A DNA stretch of 64,000 nucleotides from DATARN01 sp963851105 (GTDB lineage Bacteria; Actinomycetota; Acidimicrobiia; Acidimicrobiales; Palsa-688). The position numbers and the translations under genes are program-made. The first letter of the stretch is position 1; every line of letters starts with the position of its first letter. Location: assembly GCA_963851105.1 (NCBI GenBank), contig CAWKNP010000002.1, positions 372,001 to 436,000 of the forward strand, read 5' to 3'. Below the pieces are notes generated by a model that was given only the letters and a program-made list of their open reading frames with translations, was not told the origin of the DNA and did no database searches. Shown here in pieces: positions 27,960 to 36,756 of the stretch.

Positions 27960-30615
27960 TTACGACAACTCCTCGGCCAGCTGCACGGTCACGATGCCCC
28001 AGGGACGCAGCGGTAACGATCCGGAGAAGCGCTCGATCTGGGCGCCCCGCAGGTCGACCACCCAGCCGCTCCGGTCACCGAAACTGACCGTCACCTCCCG
28101 GTCGCGGGGGTTGAAGACCCGCACCTCGAGCCGTCCCCCCACCCGCCTCAGCGCCGAAACTTCGGCGCCCGAGACCGCCAATACCTGGCCCCGGTGGGGA
28201 CCCTCGCCGATCCCGGCGCCGGTGACCACCTCGAGCGGGACCCATACCTGGTCCGCCAGCTCGTAGGGGTCGCGGTCACCGGCGTGGACGGCGTAGCGCA
28301 CCGTGAGCGGCCCTTGCATCTGGGGTCCTTCCAGCGGCAGGGCGGGTCCCGCGGCGTTGTCCCGGTAGGCCATCACCGACTGCGACAGGATCCCCGTCGC
28401 CCGCAACAAGGTGAGCGCCAGCGCAGTGCCGTCCGCCACCACCTCGTACTCGAGCAGCCCCTCGTGGAGGATCGTCAGGCCGCCGGCGGACACGAACCGC
28501 CGGGACGGGAACGTCGCCAATGCCTGCTCGTGGGGGCCGCCTTCAGCGGCGAGGCCCCGTTCGACGATGGCGAAGGCGCACTCCGCCCGGGAAGCGGTGG
28601 CCCGCTCGGGAAGCGGGAACCAGGCCCGCACCCGATGATCGCGGCAACGGTTGTCAAACGTGGTGGTGACCCGAATGACGTCCTCGCCGGCCCGCAGCTC
28701 GAGGTCGGTGGTCACCTCGATCCGCTCCTCGCCGGCGCGGCTCCCGGCGTCGATGTGCTGCGGCCATCGGTACCACTGGGTGATCCGCATCGTGGCCCGC
28801 ACCGGACCTCGCTCGCGGATCTCGATCGCCACATCCTCCGGCTCGTCGACGACGTGGTCGCGGGCGGGCGGCGAGTAGTTGTAGGTATCGCCGGCATCGC
28901 CGTCGTCGACCAACCGTCCGAGGCCGGTGACGGCACTGCCGCCGTGGACGGTGATCGACCAGGTGCCGTCGCGCCGGTCTACGGCCACCGCAATGATCCC
29001 GTTGTCCAACGTCGCCCGATCGTCGGCGACGGTTACCGCAGGGACCGTCATCGCCGCGGGCTCCCATGGGGCCCAGCCGAAGCCCGCGACATCGCGGACG
29101 TGCACAAGGACGCGCTGCCAGGCCAGCCGCTCGGCGCGGATGGTAAGTGGATCGTCGCGGTGGGCGCCCGCCTGGGCCCATGCCTCGGCCAGGATCGATG
29201 CTCCGGGCAGCGCCATGGCGCGCGTCGCTCCGGTGACGAAATGCAGCCTCACGCCTTTGTCGTCGACGTCGAGGTCGATCTGGCCGGCCTCGTTGGGTCG
29301 GAGTCCGTCCGCGGCCAACTGCCCGAGGAGCGTGGCGAGCTCGAACCCTGTCCCGATGAGCGTCACATCGGCGCCCGGCACCCGCTCGACGATCTGACCG
29401 CCGGCGACGGGGTCCTCGCCGGGTACCACGACCTCGATCACACCCGAGCGGGGACGTGCCGACGGGTTGAGGACGACGGGGCCTTTCACCGGCATCAACG
29501 CCGCCGCCGCCCGCAGCGCCCGCCGGCGCAGCCCCTCGGCGATGGTGGTCGCCTCGGCGAAGCGGTGGAGGACGGCGGCACCGACGTCGTCGTGGGAGCA
29601 GGCGCAGATCGAGTCGTGGGCCGAATTGCGGATGACGTCGCGCCACGCCAGCCGCAGCTCGGCGTCGGGCCACGCCGCCGGCGCCAGCCACAGGGCACAA
29701 AGGGGTTCTGCGATGCGCTCCAGTGACCGTTCCGCCTTGGCCGCGGCGATCTTGACATCGACGCGGTTGGACCCGACACCCATGAGAAGGTTGGCGCGGG
29801 CGCCACTGCGCAGCTCGCCGCGCCATGAGGCCAGTCCCTCCATCGGCGCCTTGGCCAGGTACTCCGGCAGCGAGCTCACCGCGAAGTGGAAGCGGTCCTG
29901 GCGCGGCATTGGCGTCGGCCAGCACCTCGCCGAGCCACGCCTGGGGCGCCTGGTGGTCGGTACCGTTCATCCAGAGAATCGGGGCGTCGGCGGCTATGTC
30001 GAACTGGCCGACCTCGGCGGCGAACGCGTCCAGCCGGCGTACCAGGGCGGCGCCGTCGCGGGGCATGGCAGCACCGTTGCCATAGCCCACCAGCAGGTAC
30101 TCGGCCCGTACCGTCGAGCCGTCCGGCGCCTCCCACCAGAAGGCGCTGCGGTCGACTGCCTCGGGAACGCCCCGCCAGACGACCGCGTCGTCGAACCCGG
30201 CCAGCCGCAGCAACTGCGGCATCTGCGCGATGTGGCCGAACATGTCGGGGAGGTAGCCGACGGCCATGGCGCCGCCGAAGGGGACGGCCCGCTCGAGCCC
30301 GAGTTGCAGGTCGCGGATGATCGTCTCGCCCGAGACGAGGAACTCGTCCATCAGGATGTACCACGGGCCCACCGCCAGCCGACCCGCCTCGGCCAGGCGC
30401 TGCAGGACCGGTGCCGCGTCGGGCCGCATCTCCAGGTAGTCGTCGACGACCGCCATCTGGCCGTCGAGCAGGAAGCGGTCGAAGGCGGGATCGGACTCCA
30501 GCAGGGGAAGGAACCGGTCGAGTACCTCGACCAGGCCCATCCGGAAGGCCTGGAACGGCAGATACCACTCCCGGTCCCAATGAGTGTGGGGGACGACAGC
30601 CACGCGGCGAGCCAT
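27960..30615 (-). CDS. GH38 alpha-mannosidase, frameshifted at about 29908
   Basis: Two overlapping ORFs (28654-30615 and 27960-29909) add up to about 884 residues. The first begins MARRVAVVPHTHWDREWYL with the zinc-binding HTHWDREW motif, then GYLPDMFGH with the catalytic aspartate, and WMNGTDHQAPQ. It leaves frame at LADANA; one extra base at about 29905-29912 would join it to RQDRFHFAVSSLPEYLAKAP and the GH38 middle (RNSAHDSICACSHDDV) and C-terminal beta domains. The family hydrolyses alpha-mannosides (N-glycan or mannan fragments). No signal peptide is seen, so it is probably cytoplasmic. All catalytic parts are present if the indel is an error. Confidence 0.88.
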
Positions 30616-30638
30616 GACGCCAACGCTACCGTTGCCTT

Positions 30639-31292
30639 GTGACGGTCAACGACCCGTGGGCGATCCTCCAGCTGGCACCGGGGTCGTCATTGGCCGAGGC
30701 CCGGGCGGCCCGCCGGCGCCTGGCCAAGGAGTTGCATCCCGACCTGCACGCCGGGCGACCGGTGGCCGAGAGTGCCGCGCTGGCAGCGCGGATGACCGAG
30801 GTCAACCTGGCCCTGGCCGCCATTGAACTCGGTGGGCCCAAGACCGCGCCGGCGAGGCCCGCGGCGCCGGCTCGGGCTCCGGCTCCGGCGCACCCGACGA
30901 CGCCGACCGGGGCGAACCCTGCGGGACAGGCCCACGCGGCCCGCGGCGCCGATTCGGCGGCGCCGACCGAGCCCGGCCCTGCGACCCAAGCCGACTTGGC
31001 GCCCCCCGACGACACCTTCTCCATTGACCGGCTGCCCGCCGAGGCCTTCGAGGCGCTGTTCCTCGCGGCCTACGCGTTGGGCGACATCCTCGTCGCCGAG
31101 GAACCGTACCTGCTGGAGTTGTACCTGCTGGAGCCCGCGCCGTGCTTCTGCCGGGTAACGCTCGTCCCCGAGGCCGGCGGCAGCATCGTGACAGTCGATG
31201 TGAGCCCGGCGCGCGACGGCGGCACCGCCCCCGTCACAGCGGCCGTCGTCGACGTCCTGATCGCGGAGCTCAACTCCCTCGTAATCGGCTGA
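30639..31292 (+). CDS. Atypical J-domain (DnaJ-like) protein
   Basis: 217 residues from GTG 30639. Residues 4-65 resemble a J domain: DPWAILQLAPGSSLAEARAAR, then KELHPDLH with the HPD tripeptide needed for Hsp70 contact, and MTEVNLALAAIE. A Pro/Ala/Thr linker follows, then a C-terminal domain of about 80 residues (IDRLPAEAFEALF to AELNSLVIG) that I do not recognise. There is no zinc-finger or DnaJ C-terminal domain, so it would be a type III J protein acting as co-chaperone for a specific client. Divergent from the mannosidase. Confidence 0.78.
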   Translation: MTVNDPWAILQLAPGSSLAEARAARRRLAKELHPDLHAGRPVAESAALAARMTEVNLALAAIELGGPKTAPARPAAPARAPAPAHPTTPTGANPAGQAHAARGADSAAPTEPGPATQADLAPPDDTFSIDRLPAEAFEALFLAAYALGDILVAEEPYLLELYLLEPAPCFCRVTLVPEAGGSIVTVDVSPARDGGTAPVTAAVVDVLIAELNSLVIG

Positions 31293-31313
31293 CGCGCCGC
31301 CGGTACCAGCGGG

Positions 31314-31369
31314 ATTTGGGCCGTCGGCACGAACCCAAATTGCGCTGTCCCTTTCGCCCCCGAAGGGAC
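31314..31369. terminator. Two adjacent hairpins downstream of the J-domain gene
   Basis: ATTTGGG (31314-31320) pairs with CCCAAAT (31334-31340), and GTCCCTT (31347-31353) pairs with AAGGGAC (31363-31369). They lie 22-77 bp after the J-domain stop and about 160 bp before the cold-shock gene. No T-run follows, so they may be factor-dependent terminators, or 5' structure of a long cold-shock leader. Confidence 0.45.
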
Positions 31370-31525
31370 GATTCTGGGCGACTTTCCATGTGTTCTCCGT
31401 GCTACGTTTCCGACCCGAGGGTGCAGCATCGGCAGGTCGAGCAGTTCCCTCCCGGCAATAGCCGGAGGCCGGTCCGGGCCAAGGCGTACAGGAAGCCCCG
31501 GCGGCCGAGAAAGGAGGGATTGCTT

Positions 31526-31732
31526 GTGGCAACGGGACACGTGAAGTGGTTCAACTCGGAAAAGGGTTACGGCTTCATCGCCCAGCAGGGCGGCCCGGAT
31601 GTGTTCGTGCACTTCAGCGCCATCGAAGGCGCTGGATACAGGAACCTCGAGGAGAACGAGGAGGTCGAGTTCGAGGTCAGCCAGGGCCCCAAGGGGCTTC
31701 AAGCGGCCAACGTCCGGCGGCTGGCGCACTGA
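31526..31732 (+). CDS. Cold-shock protein (CspA family)
   Basis: 68 residues from GTG 31526, 6 nt after AAAGGAGGGA. The single CSD fold carries the RNA-binding motifs KGYGFI (RNP1) and VFVHF (RNP2) plus GHVKWFNSEKG. Csp proteins are RNA chaperones that melt mRNA secondary structure. The 5' region (31293-31525) is long and structured, as is common for csp genes, but I see no firm cold-box. Confidence 0.97.
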   Translation: MATGHVKWFNSEKGYGFIAQQGGPDVFVHFSAIEGAGYRNLEENEEVEFEVSQGPKGLQAANVRRLAH

Positions 31733-31999
31733 GCGCGCTGAGCGCGCTGGGGCCGCGACAGGTATAAAACCGCGCTGAGCGGGTGCCCGCAGTTCGGGGG
31801 AGAAGGCGGGGGGTTCGGTCGCAGCGCCCAGCCGCGGTGCGCGGTTGACAAGCGCCGTGAGCCGCCTGTGGCGCGCCGACGGCGCGGGCCGGAGGCGCCG
31901 GGGTCGCGCCGTCGCTCGGATCGGCGCGTCCAGTTATCGTCACTGGTCGGTCGGTACGGTGGGTGACGTGCGACATGGCGCTTCGACAGGCGTGACGGT

Positions 32000-33176
32000 A
32001 TGACCGGGATCGGACCCGTTCGCCGCGTCGTGCTCCTCGTGACCTCGGTGGCGCTGCTCGTGGCCGCCGTGACCGTCGCCGCGACGTGGCAGGGCCGGCC
32101 TTCGTTGACCGCGGCCATGGGGACGCCGGCGGCCCTGGCAGAGACCAGCGCCACGACCGCGGCGCAGCAACCGTCGACCACTCGGGGGTCCACGACGCTC
32201 GCTCCGACGACACTCGCCCCAACGACCAGGGCGGCGACACCGACCACCCGGGCGGCGCGCGGCGGCGCCAGCAGCCCTCGGTCCCGTCGCGCTGACCGGC
32301 TGCCCGCCCTCGCGCAAGGCGCCGGCATCGGGTCCCCCCGGCCATCCGGCGGTGCTGGTCCCCGAGTCGGCCCTGCCCACGCCGCCGGCGGCGCGGCCCC
32401 GGGTGAGCGATCTCTCGGCGATCGGCGGCAAGGGAATGTGGATTTGGCAGCAGGCGGCCACCAGCGGCGGCAGCGTCCCTGCCATCGTCAGCCAGGCAGT
32501 CTCGGCGGGATTGCATCAGGTGTGGGTCCGGGTTGGCAGCTCGCTCGACGGTTTCTACGGCCAGAGCTTCCTCGACTCCCTCGTGCCCGCCCTCCACGCC
32601 AAGGGCATCGCGGTGATCGGGTGGGGCTTTACCTACCTCTACGACCCCATCGGCGACGTCGCGTGGACCAACCAGGCCTTGACCTGGCGGGCCTCCAGTG
32701 GTGACCGCCTCGACGGATGGAGCGCCGACATCGAAACCGCCAGCGAGGGCACTGCGCTGTCGGCCATCCGGGTGGCCACCTACCTGGGCTTTGTCCGGCC
32801 CCATATGGACGGCCGGCCGCTCATCGCCACGGTGTACCCGCCCACCGATCACTGGCTGGCCAACTACCCCTATCAGGCGATGGTGCCCTACATCGACGCC
32901 TTCGCCCCCATGATGTACTGGGGCTGCGTCGAGCCAGGGGCGTACGCCGCCCTGGCAATCCAGAAGTTGGCCGCGTTGGCGCCGGTCCACCTGATCGGCC
33001 AGGCGTTCGACCTGGGGCCCTACGGCGGGCGCGACGGTTCGCCGACGGGGGCCGAGATCGCCCGCTTCCTCGACGTGGCCCGTCGGGGCGGCGCCCGGGG
33101 CGCCTCATTCTGGTCCTGGCAGGCCATGACGACCCCGGAATGGGCCGCCCTCACCAGCTATCGGTGGTCGCCGTGA
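32000..33176 (+). pseudogene. Secreted TIM-barrel glycosidase-like protein, frameshifted in its linker
   Basis: ATG 32000 starts with a signal/anchor segment (VLLVTSVALLVAAVTVAA) and a Thr/Ala-rich linker. That frame degenerates after about 32270, while another frame carries PVALTGCPPSRKAPASG and then the C-terminal domain from LSAIGGKGMWIWQQ to the end. One extra base between about 32230 and 32275 explains the break; corrected length is about 391 residues. The C-terminal domain (VWVRVGSSLDGFYG, GIAVIGWGFTYLYDP, DGWSADIETASEG, DAFAPMMYWG) looks like a glycoside-hydrolase-type TIM barrel with putative acidic residues, but I cannot place it in a family. It may be intact in the real genome. Confidence 0.7.
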
Positions 33177-33189
33177 GAGCAGACGGCCG

Positions 33190-34419
33190 ATGGACCTGAA
33201 CTACCCGCCCGAAGCTGAGGCTTTCCGAACCGAGATCCGGACATGGTTGGCCGCACACGTGGACGCAGCCGGGCCGGAAGCGGCGGCGATGAGCGAGGAG
33301 GACCGGCAGAGGTTCTACGAGAACTGGAACGAGGCGCTGTTCGAGGGCGGCTGGATCTGTGCCACCTGGCCGGAGGAATACGGGGGCAAGGGCCTCACCA
33401 CCATGCAAGCGGTGGTCCTGGCGGAGGAATTCGAGCGGGCCGCGGTACCCCTGCGGGCCGACTTCTTCGGCGACACGTTGGTCGGGCCCACCATCTTGAA
33501 ATGGGGGACCGAAGCCCAGAAGCGGGAGTTCCTGCCCCAGATCCTGTCGGGGCGGATCTCGTGGTGCCAGGGATTCTCCGAGCCCGACGCGGGCAGCGAC
33601 CTGGCGTCGGTCAAGACCCGAGCCGAGCTCGACGGCGACGAATGGGTGATCCACGGCCAAAAGGTGTGGACGACCCAGGCGCACCAGGCCGACTACATCT
33701 TCCTCCTCGCCCGCACCGATCCCGAGGCCCCGAAGCACGCCGGCATCTCCTACCTGCTGGTCCCGATGAAGCAGGCCGGCATTGAGGTCCGGCCCATCCG
33801 CCAGCCCGACGGTTCCGCCGAGTTCAACGAGGTCTTCTTCGCCGGCGCCCGCTGCCCCCGGGACAATGTGGTCGGCGGCGTCAACAACGGCTGGACCGTC
33901 GCCATGACGACGCTCGGCTTCGAACGGGGGACATCGGCGACCACCGGGCACCGCCGGTTCAAGAAAGAACTGGACGGGCTGATCACGCTGGCCCAGGAGC
34001 GGGGCAGGGCGAGCGATCCCGTGATCCGCCAACGCCTCGCCGCCGCTTGGACGAAGGTCAAGATCATGCAGATCAACGGCTACCGGTCCCTTACCGCGGC
34101 CCTGGGCAACGGCAACGACAGCGGGGTGAAGGCGCTGGCCGCCACCAACAAGATGTTCTGGTCGGAATACCACCAGGAGGTGATGGAGCTGGGCATGGAC
34201 ATCGGCGGCATGGGCGCTCAGGTGCTTACGGGAACCGGGGAGCCGGAGGTGGTCCCCGGCTACGGCCTTCGGCGGCCGTCGCCGGGGTATCCGGTCAGCG
34301 TCGCGCAGTCGTCGTTCTTCTTCTCCCGTTCCGAGACGATCTGGGGTGGCACCGCGCAGATCCAGCGCAACATCGTGGGCGAGCGCATCCTGGGCCTGCC
34401 CCGGGAACCGCGGCCCTGA
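33190..34419 (+). CDS. Acyl-CoA dehydrogenase
   Basis: 409 residues. N-terminal helical domain (WICATWPEEYGGKG), FAD-binding middle domain GFSEPDAGSDLASVKTRAEL and WTTQAHQADY, and the C-terminal domain with SETIWGGTAQIQRNIVGERILGLPR. These are characteristic of FadE-type flavoenzymes that dehydrogenate acyl-CoA esters to enoyl-CoA. The chain-length or steroid preference cannot be read. It follows the TIM-barrel gene by 13 bp, which may be coincidence. A crotonase at 18.5 kb could take the next step. Confidence 0.95.
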   Translation: MDLNYPPEAEAFRTEIRTWLAAHVDAAGPEAAAMSEEDRQRFYENWNEALFEGGWICATWPEEYGGKGLTTMQAVVLAEEFERAAVPLRADFFGDTLVGPTILKWGTEAQKREFLPQILSGRISWCQGFSEPDAGSDLASVKTRAELDGDEWVIHGQKVWTTQAHQADYIFLLARTDPEAPKHAGISYLLVPMKQAGIEVRPIRQPDGSAEFNEVFFAGARCPRDNVVGGVNNGWTVAMTTLGFERGTSATTGHRRFKKELDGLITLAQERGRASDPVIRQRLAAAWTKVKIMQINGYRSLTAALGNGNDSGVKALAATNKMFWSEYHQEVMELGMDIGGMGAQVLTGTGEPEVVPGYGLRRPSPGYPVSVAQSSFFFSRSETIWGGTAQIQRNIVGERILGLPREPRP

Positions 34420-34436
34420 CCGCCCGGCCCCATTTC

Positions 34437-34979
34437 CTAGTCTGCTTCTGCCCAACCGGGAAGCTCGCCGGTGTGCTCGAGGCAGAACATGATGTAGTTG
34501 ATGGTCCGCAGCGCCGTCTTCGCCATCCGGTCCGACTCCCGGGTGGCGGTGGCCAGGTCGAGTCGCAGCTCATTGACGAGCAGGGAGTAGCCCTCGGGCC
34601 CGACCCGCCACTCCGCGGGCTCGTCGAGGCTGATGAAGACGTCGAGGTGTCCGTCGGCCTCGTAGCGATCGAAGCGCTGGAGGAGGTCCCGGATGACGCG
34701 GGCGTGGGGCACGGCGGCTTCGAAGGCGTTCATGGCGTCCTGGAACGGGGCGTAGTAGTCCCGGTCGAAGCAGCCGTGGCAGGCCCAGCAGGCGCGGAGC
34801 AGGTTGCGCAGGCACAGGGCGAGGAGCTCGGTGTCGACCGCCCGGTCGGGTCGCTCCGCCGCCCACGGGTGCGAACGGATGCGCTCATCCTGCATCGCGA
34901 CCGCCCGCTGCCACCGCCGGATGTGGCCCTGGAAGCCCTGGGCCAGGCCGACCAGGCGGGCCTGCTCCGCCTGGTCCAT
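34437..34979 (-). CDS. Hypothetical protein, 180 aa, coupled to fdhD
   Basis: Starts at ATG 34979, which overlaps the fdhD stop (TAATG). The mostly helical sequence begins MDQAEQARLVGLAQGFQGHI, contains RNLLRACWACHGCFDRDYY with three cysteines (C-x2-C-x2-C spacing in ACWACHGCF), and ends EHTGELPGWAEAD. The Cys/His cluster could bind metal, but I do not recognise the family. Location downstream of fdhD and mobA suggests, weakly, a link to molybdoenzyme maturation. Confidence 0.65.
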   Translation of the reverse strand: MDQAEQARLVGLAQGFQGHIRRWQRAVAMQDERIRSHPWAAERPDRAVDTELLALCLRNLLRACWACHGCFDRDYYAPFQDAMNAFEAAVPHARVIRDLLQRFDRYEADGHLDVFISLDEPAEWRVGPEGYSLLVNELRLDLATATRESDRMAKTALRTINYIMFCLEHTGELPGWAEAD

Positions 34980-35845
34980 TAACCGCATCCGGAGAGGTCG
35001 ATGCGTTCCGGGTGGCTGTAGATGTTGAAGCGGTCCCCGCGCACGAATCCCGCCAGCGCCACGCCGAGGGCATCGGCTGCGGCCACCGCCAGGCTCGACG
35101 GGGCGGAGACCGCGGCGATGACGGCCACGCCCGCCCGGGCCGCCTTCTGGACGATCTCGAAGCTGACCCGGCCTGACACCATCATGACCATCCCCGTCAG
35201 CGGGAGGCGGCCGGCGAGGAGGGCGTGGCCGGCCAGCTTGTCGACCGCGTTGTGGCGGCCCACGTCCTCCCGGAGGGTGATCTTGGTGGGGTCGGCGGGA
35301 TCGAAGATGGCGGCCGCGTGGAGGCCGCCGGTGCGATCGAACACTCGTTGCTCGGCCCGCAGGCGGTCGGGCAGGCCGCGGATCAGCGTCGCCGGCACGG
35401 GCGCCACGGTGGGCGGACCGGGCAGTACCGCGCACGCCACCGCGATTTCATCGATGCTGGTCTTTCCGCAGACGCCGCAGCTGGCGTTCACGTTGAAGTT
35501 CCGTTCTGTCCGGTCCTCGACAAGAGGCCGGGTCAACTCGACGGTCACCACATTGAACCGCTGCTCCACGTCGTCGGGCAGGTCGCAGTATTTGACCGCT
35601 GCGATGTCGCCGTGGCTGTCGATCAGGCCCTCGGTGAGGAGGAATCCCACCGCCAGGTCGAAGTCGTGGCCCGGGGTCCGCATGGTCACCGCGATGGGCG
35701 CGGGCCGTTGCCCGGGCCCTGCGGCGCGGATCTCCATGGGTTCCTCGGTCGCTACCTGGTCGGGACGCTCGAGGTGATGGTCGGGGCGGACCGCCACCAC
35801 CCGTACCTCGGTCACGGGATGGCGGAACGGCCGGGAATCACTCAC
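34979..35845 (-). CDS. fdhD: Formate dehydrogenase accessory sulfurtransferase FdhD
   Basis: 288 residues. FdhD passes sulfur from a cysteine desulfurase to the molybdenum/tungsten bis-MGD cofactor of formate dehydrogenase. Hallmarks are MEIRAAGPGQRPAPIAVTMRTPG, GFLLTEGLI, the catalytic cysteine loop ASCGVCGKTS, LREDVGRHNAVDKLAGHAL and VSGRVSFEIVQKAARAG. It overlaps mobA by 8 bp and the downstream hypothetical gene by 1 bp, making a tight three-gene operon mobA-fdhD-hypothetical. No fdh structural genes are in the window. Confidence 0.97.
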   Translation of the reverse strand: MSDSRPFRHPVTEVRVVAVRPDHHLERPDQVATEEPMEIRAAGPGQRPAPIAVTMRTPGHDFDLAVGFLLTEGLIDSHGDIAAVKYCDLPDDVEQRFNVVTVELTRPLVEDRTERNFNVNASCGVCGKTSIDEIAVACAVLPGPPTVAPVPATLIRGLPDRLRAEQRVFDRTGGLHAAAIFDPADPTKITLREDVGRHNAVDKLAGHALLAGRLPLTGMVMMVSGRVSFEIVQKAARAGVAVIAAVSAPSSLAVAAADALGVALAGFVRGDRFNIYSHPERIDLSGCG

Positions 35846-36449
35846 GGAGCGTCACTTGGTCAAGGGCCTCGAGGTCTGCCGGGGTGTCGATGTCGCGCAG
35901 GACGAGGGAGGTATCGGCATCGGTGGTCACGAAGACAATGAGCAGTCGGGCGAGCAGGTCACGCATGGCGCGGTGGCCCTGTCCGACCAGGTCCAGGGAA
36001 AGGGCGAGGGCGCTCGGGCTGTAGCGGGCACACATGGGCTGAGCACGGCCCTCGTGGTCCCGGGGCACGACGCAATGGTCGGGCGTCGGAACGGGATGCT
36101 CGGCGAGCCAGCGCAAAAAGGCGCTCGTGAGGTGAGGGAGGTCGGTGGCCACGACGAGCGCCGGCCTCTCGGCGGCCTCGGCCGCGAGTCGGGCGGCACC
36201 GGCCGCCATGGCCACCAGCGGTCCTTCGCCACGTGGCTCCTCTCTCGTCACCGGCAGCGACGTGTACCCGGGCCCCACCTCGATGACAGGATCGGCGACC
36301 GTTTTGAGCAGGGTCGCGAGGCGATCGGCGAGTGGGCGGCCCCCGATCTCCAGCCGCGCCTTGTCCCGCCCCATCCGGCGGCTGGACCCGCCGGTCAGAA
36401 GCAGGGCGGCAGGGCGGGAAGTGGAGGATGGCCCGGCCATGGGGCCCAT
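35838..36449 (-). CDS. mobA: Molybdenum cofactor guanylyltransferase
   Basis: 203 residues (ATG 36449, or 36440). MobA joins GMP from GTP to molybdopterin to make the guanine dinucleotide cofactor that FdhD then sulfurates. The nucleotidyltransferase motif LLTGGSSRRMGRDKARLEIGG is at residues 17-37, with EEPRGEGPLVAMAAG and ATDLPHLTSAFL further on. The 8-bp overlap with fdhD supports coupled expression. The 63-bp repeat array lies immediately upstream, in the region shared with the divergent kinase gene. Confidence 0.93.
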   Translation of the reverse strand: MGPMAGPSSTSRPAALLLTGGSSRRMGRDKARLEIGGRPLADRLATLLKTVADPVIEVGPGYTSLPVTREEPRGEGPLVAMAAGAARLAAEAAERPALVVATDLPHLTSAFLRWLAEHPVPTPDHCVVPRDHEGRAQPMCARYSPSALALSLDLVGQGHRAMRDLLARLLIVFVTTDADTSLVLRDIDTPADLEALDQVTLRE

Positions 36450-36476
36450 TGTGCCCGCCTATTGCTGGTGTGGGGG

Positions 36477-36712
36477 GTGTGGTCAGAAGTTGCTGTCCAG
36501 GGCGGGGTTTGTGACCAGGGCCGGTTGCCGGGTGTTGGGGGGGTGGTCAGAAGGTCGTGTCCAGGCCGGGGTTTGTGACCAGGGCCGGTTGCCGGTGTTG
36601 GGGGGGTGGTCAGAAGGTCGTGTCCAGGGCGGGGTTTGTGACCAGGGCGGGTTGCCGGGTGTTGGGGGGGTGGTCAGAAGGTCGTGTCCAGGGCGGGGTT
36701 TGTGACCAGGGC
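36477..36712. repeat. Tandem array: four units of 63-64 bp, each with a 6-bp inverted repeat
   Basis: This occupies most of the 307-bp gap between mobA and the divergent kinase gene. GGTCAGAAG starts at 36481, 36545, 36608 and 36672 (periods 64, 63, 64). In each unit TGGTCA and TGACCA (positions vary by unit) flank a 26-nt G-rich segment containing GTCCAGG(G/C)CGGGGTTTG, and a G-rich linker with GGTTGCCGG(G)TGTTGGGGG joins units. The last unit lacks its linker. The unit sequence is unrelated to the 84-bp array at 9.7 kb, but the layout is alike. The rest of the gap (36713-36756) holds the kinase leader. Confidence 0.93.
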
Positions 36713-36756
36713 GCTCTGGTCCCGGCGTGCGGTGGGGCCAGGAGTTGGGTAGGACT

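Noticed and set aside
33190..34419. Reading the acyl-CoA dehydrogenase as part of a steroid-degradation cluster with the ChoD-like oxidase
   Set aside because: The two are 20 kb apart with unrelated genes between; no kstD, hsa or mce gene is present.
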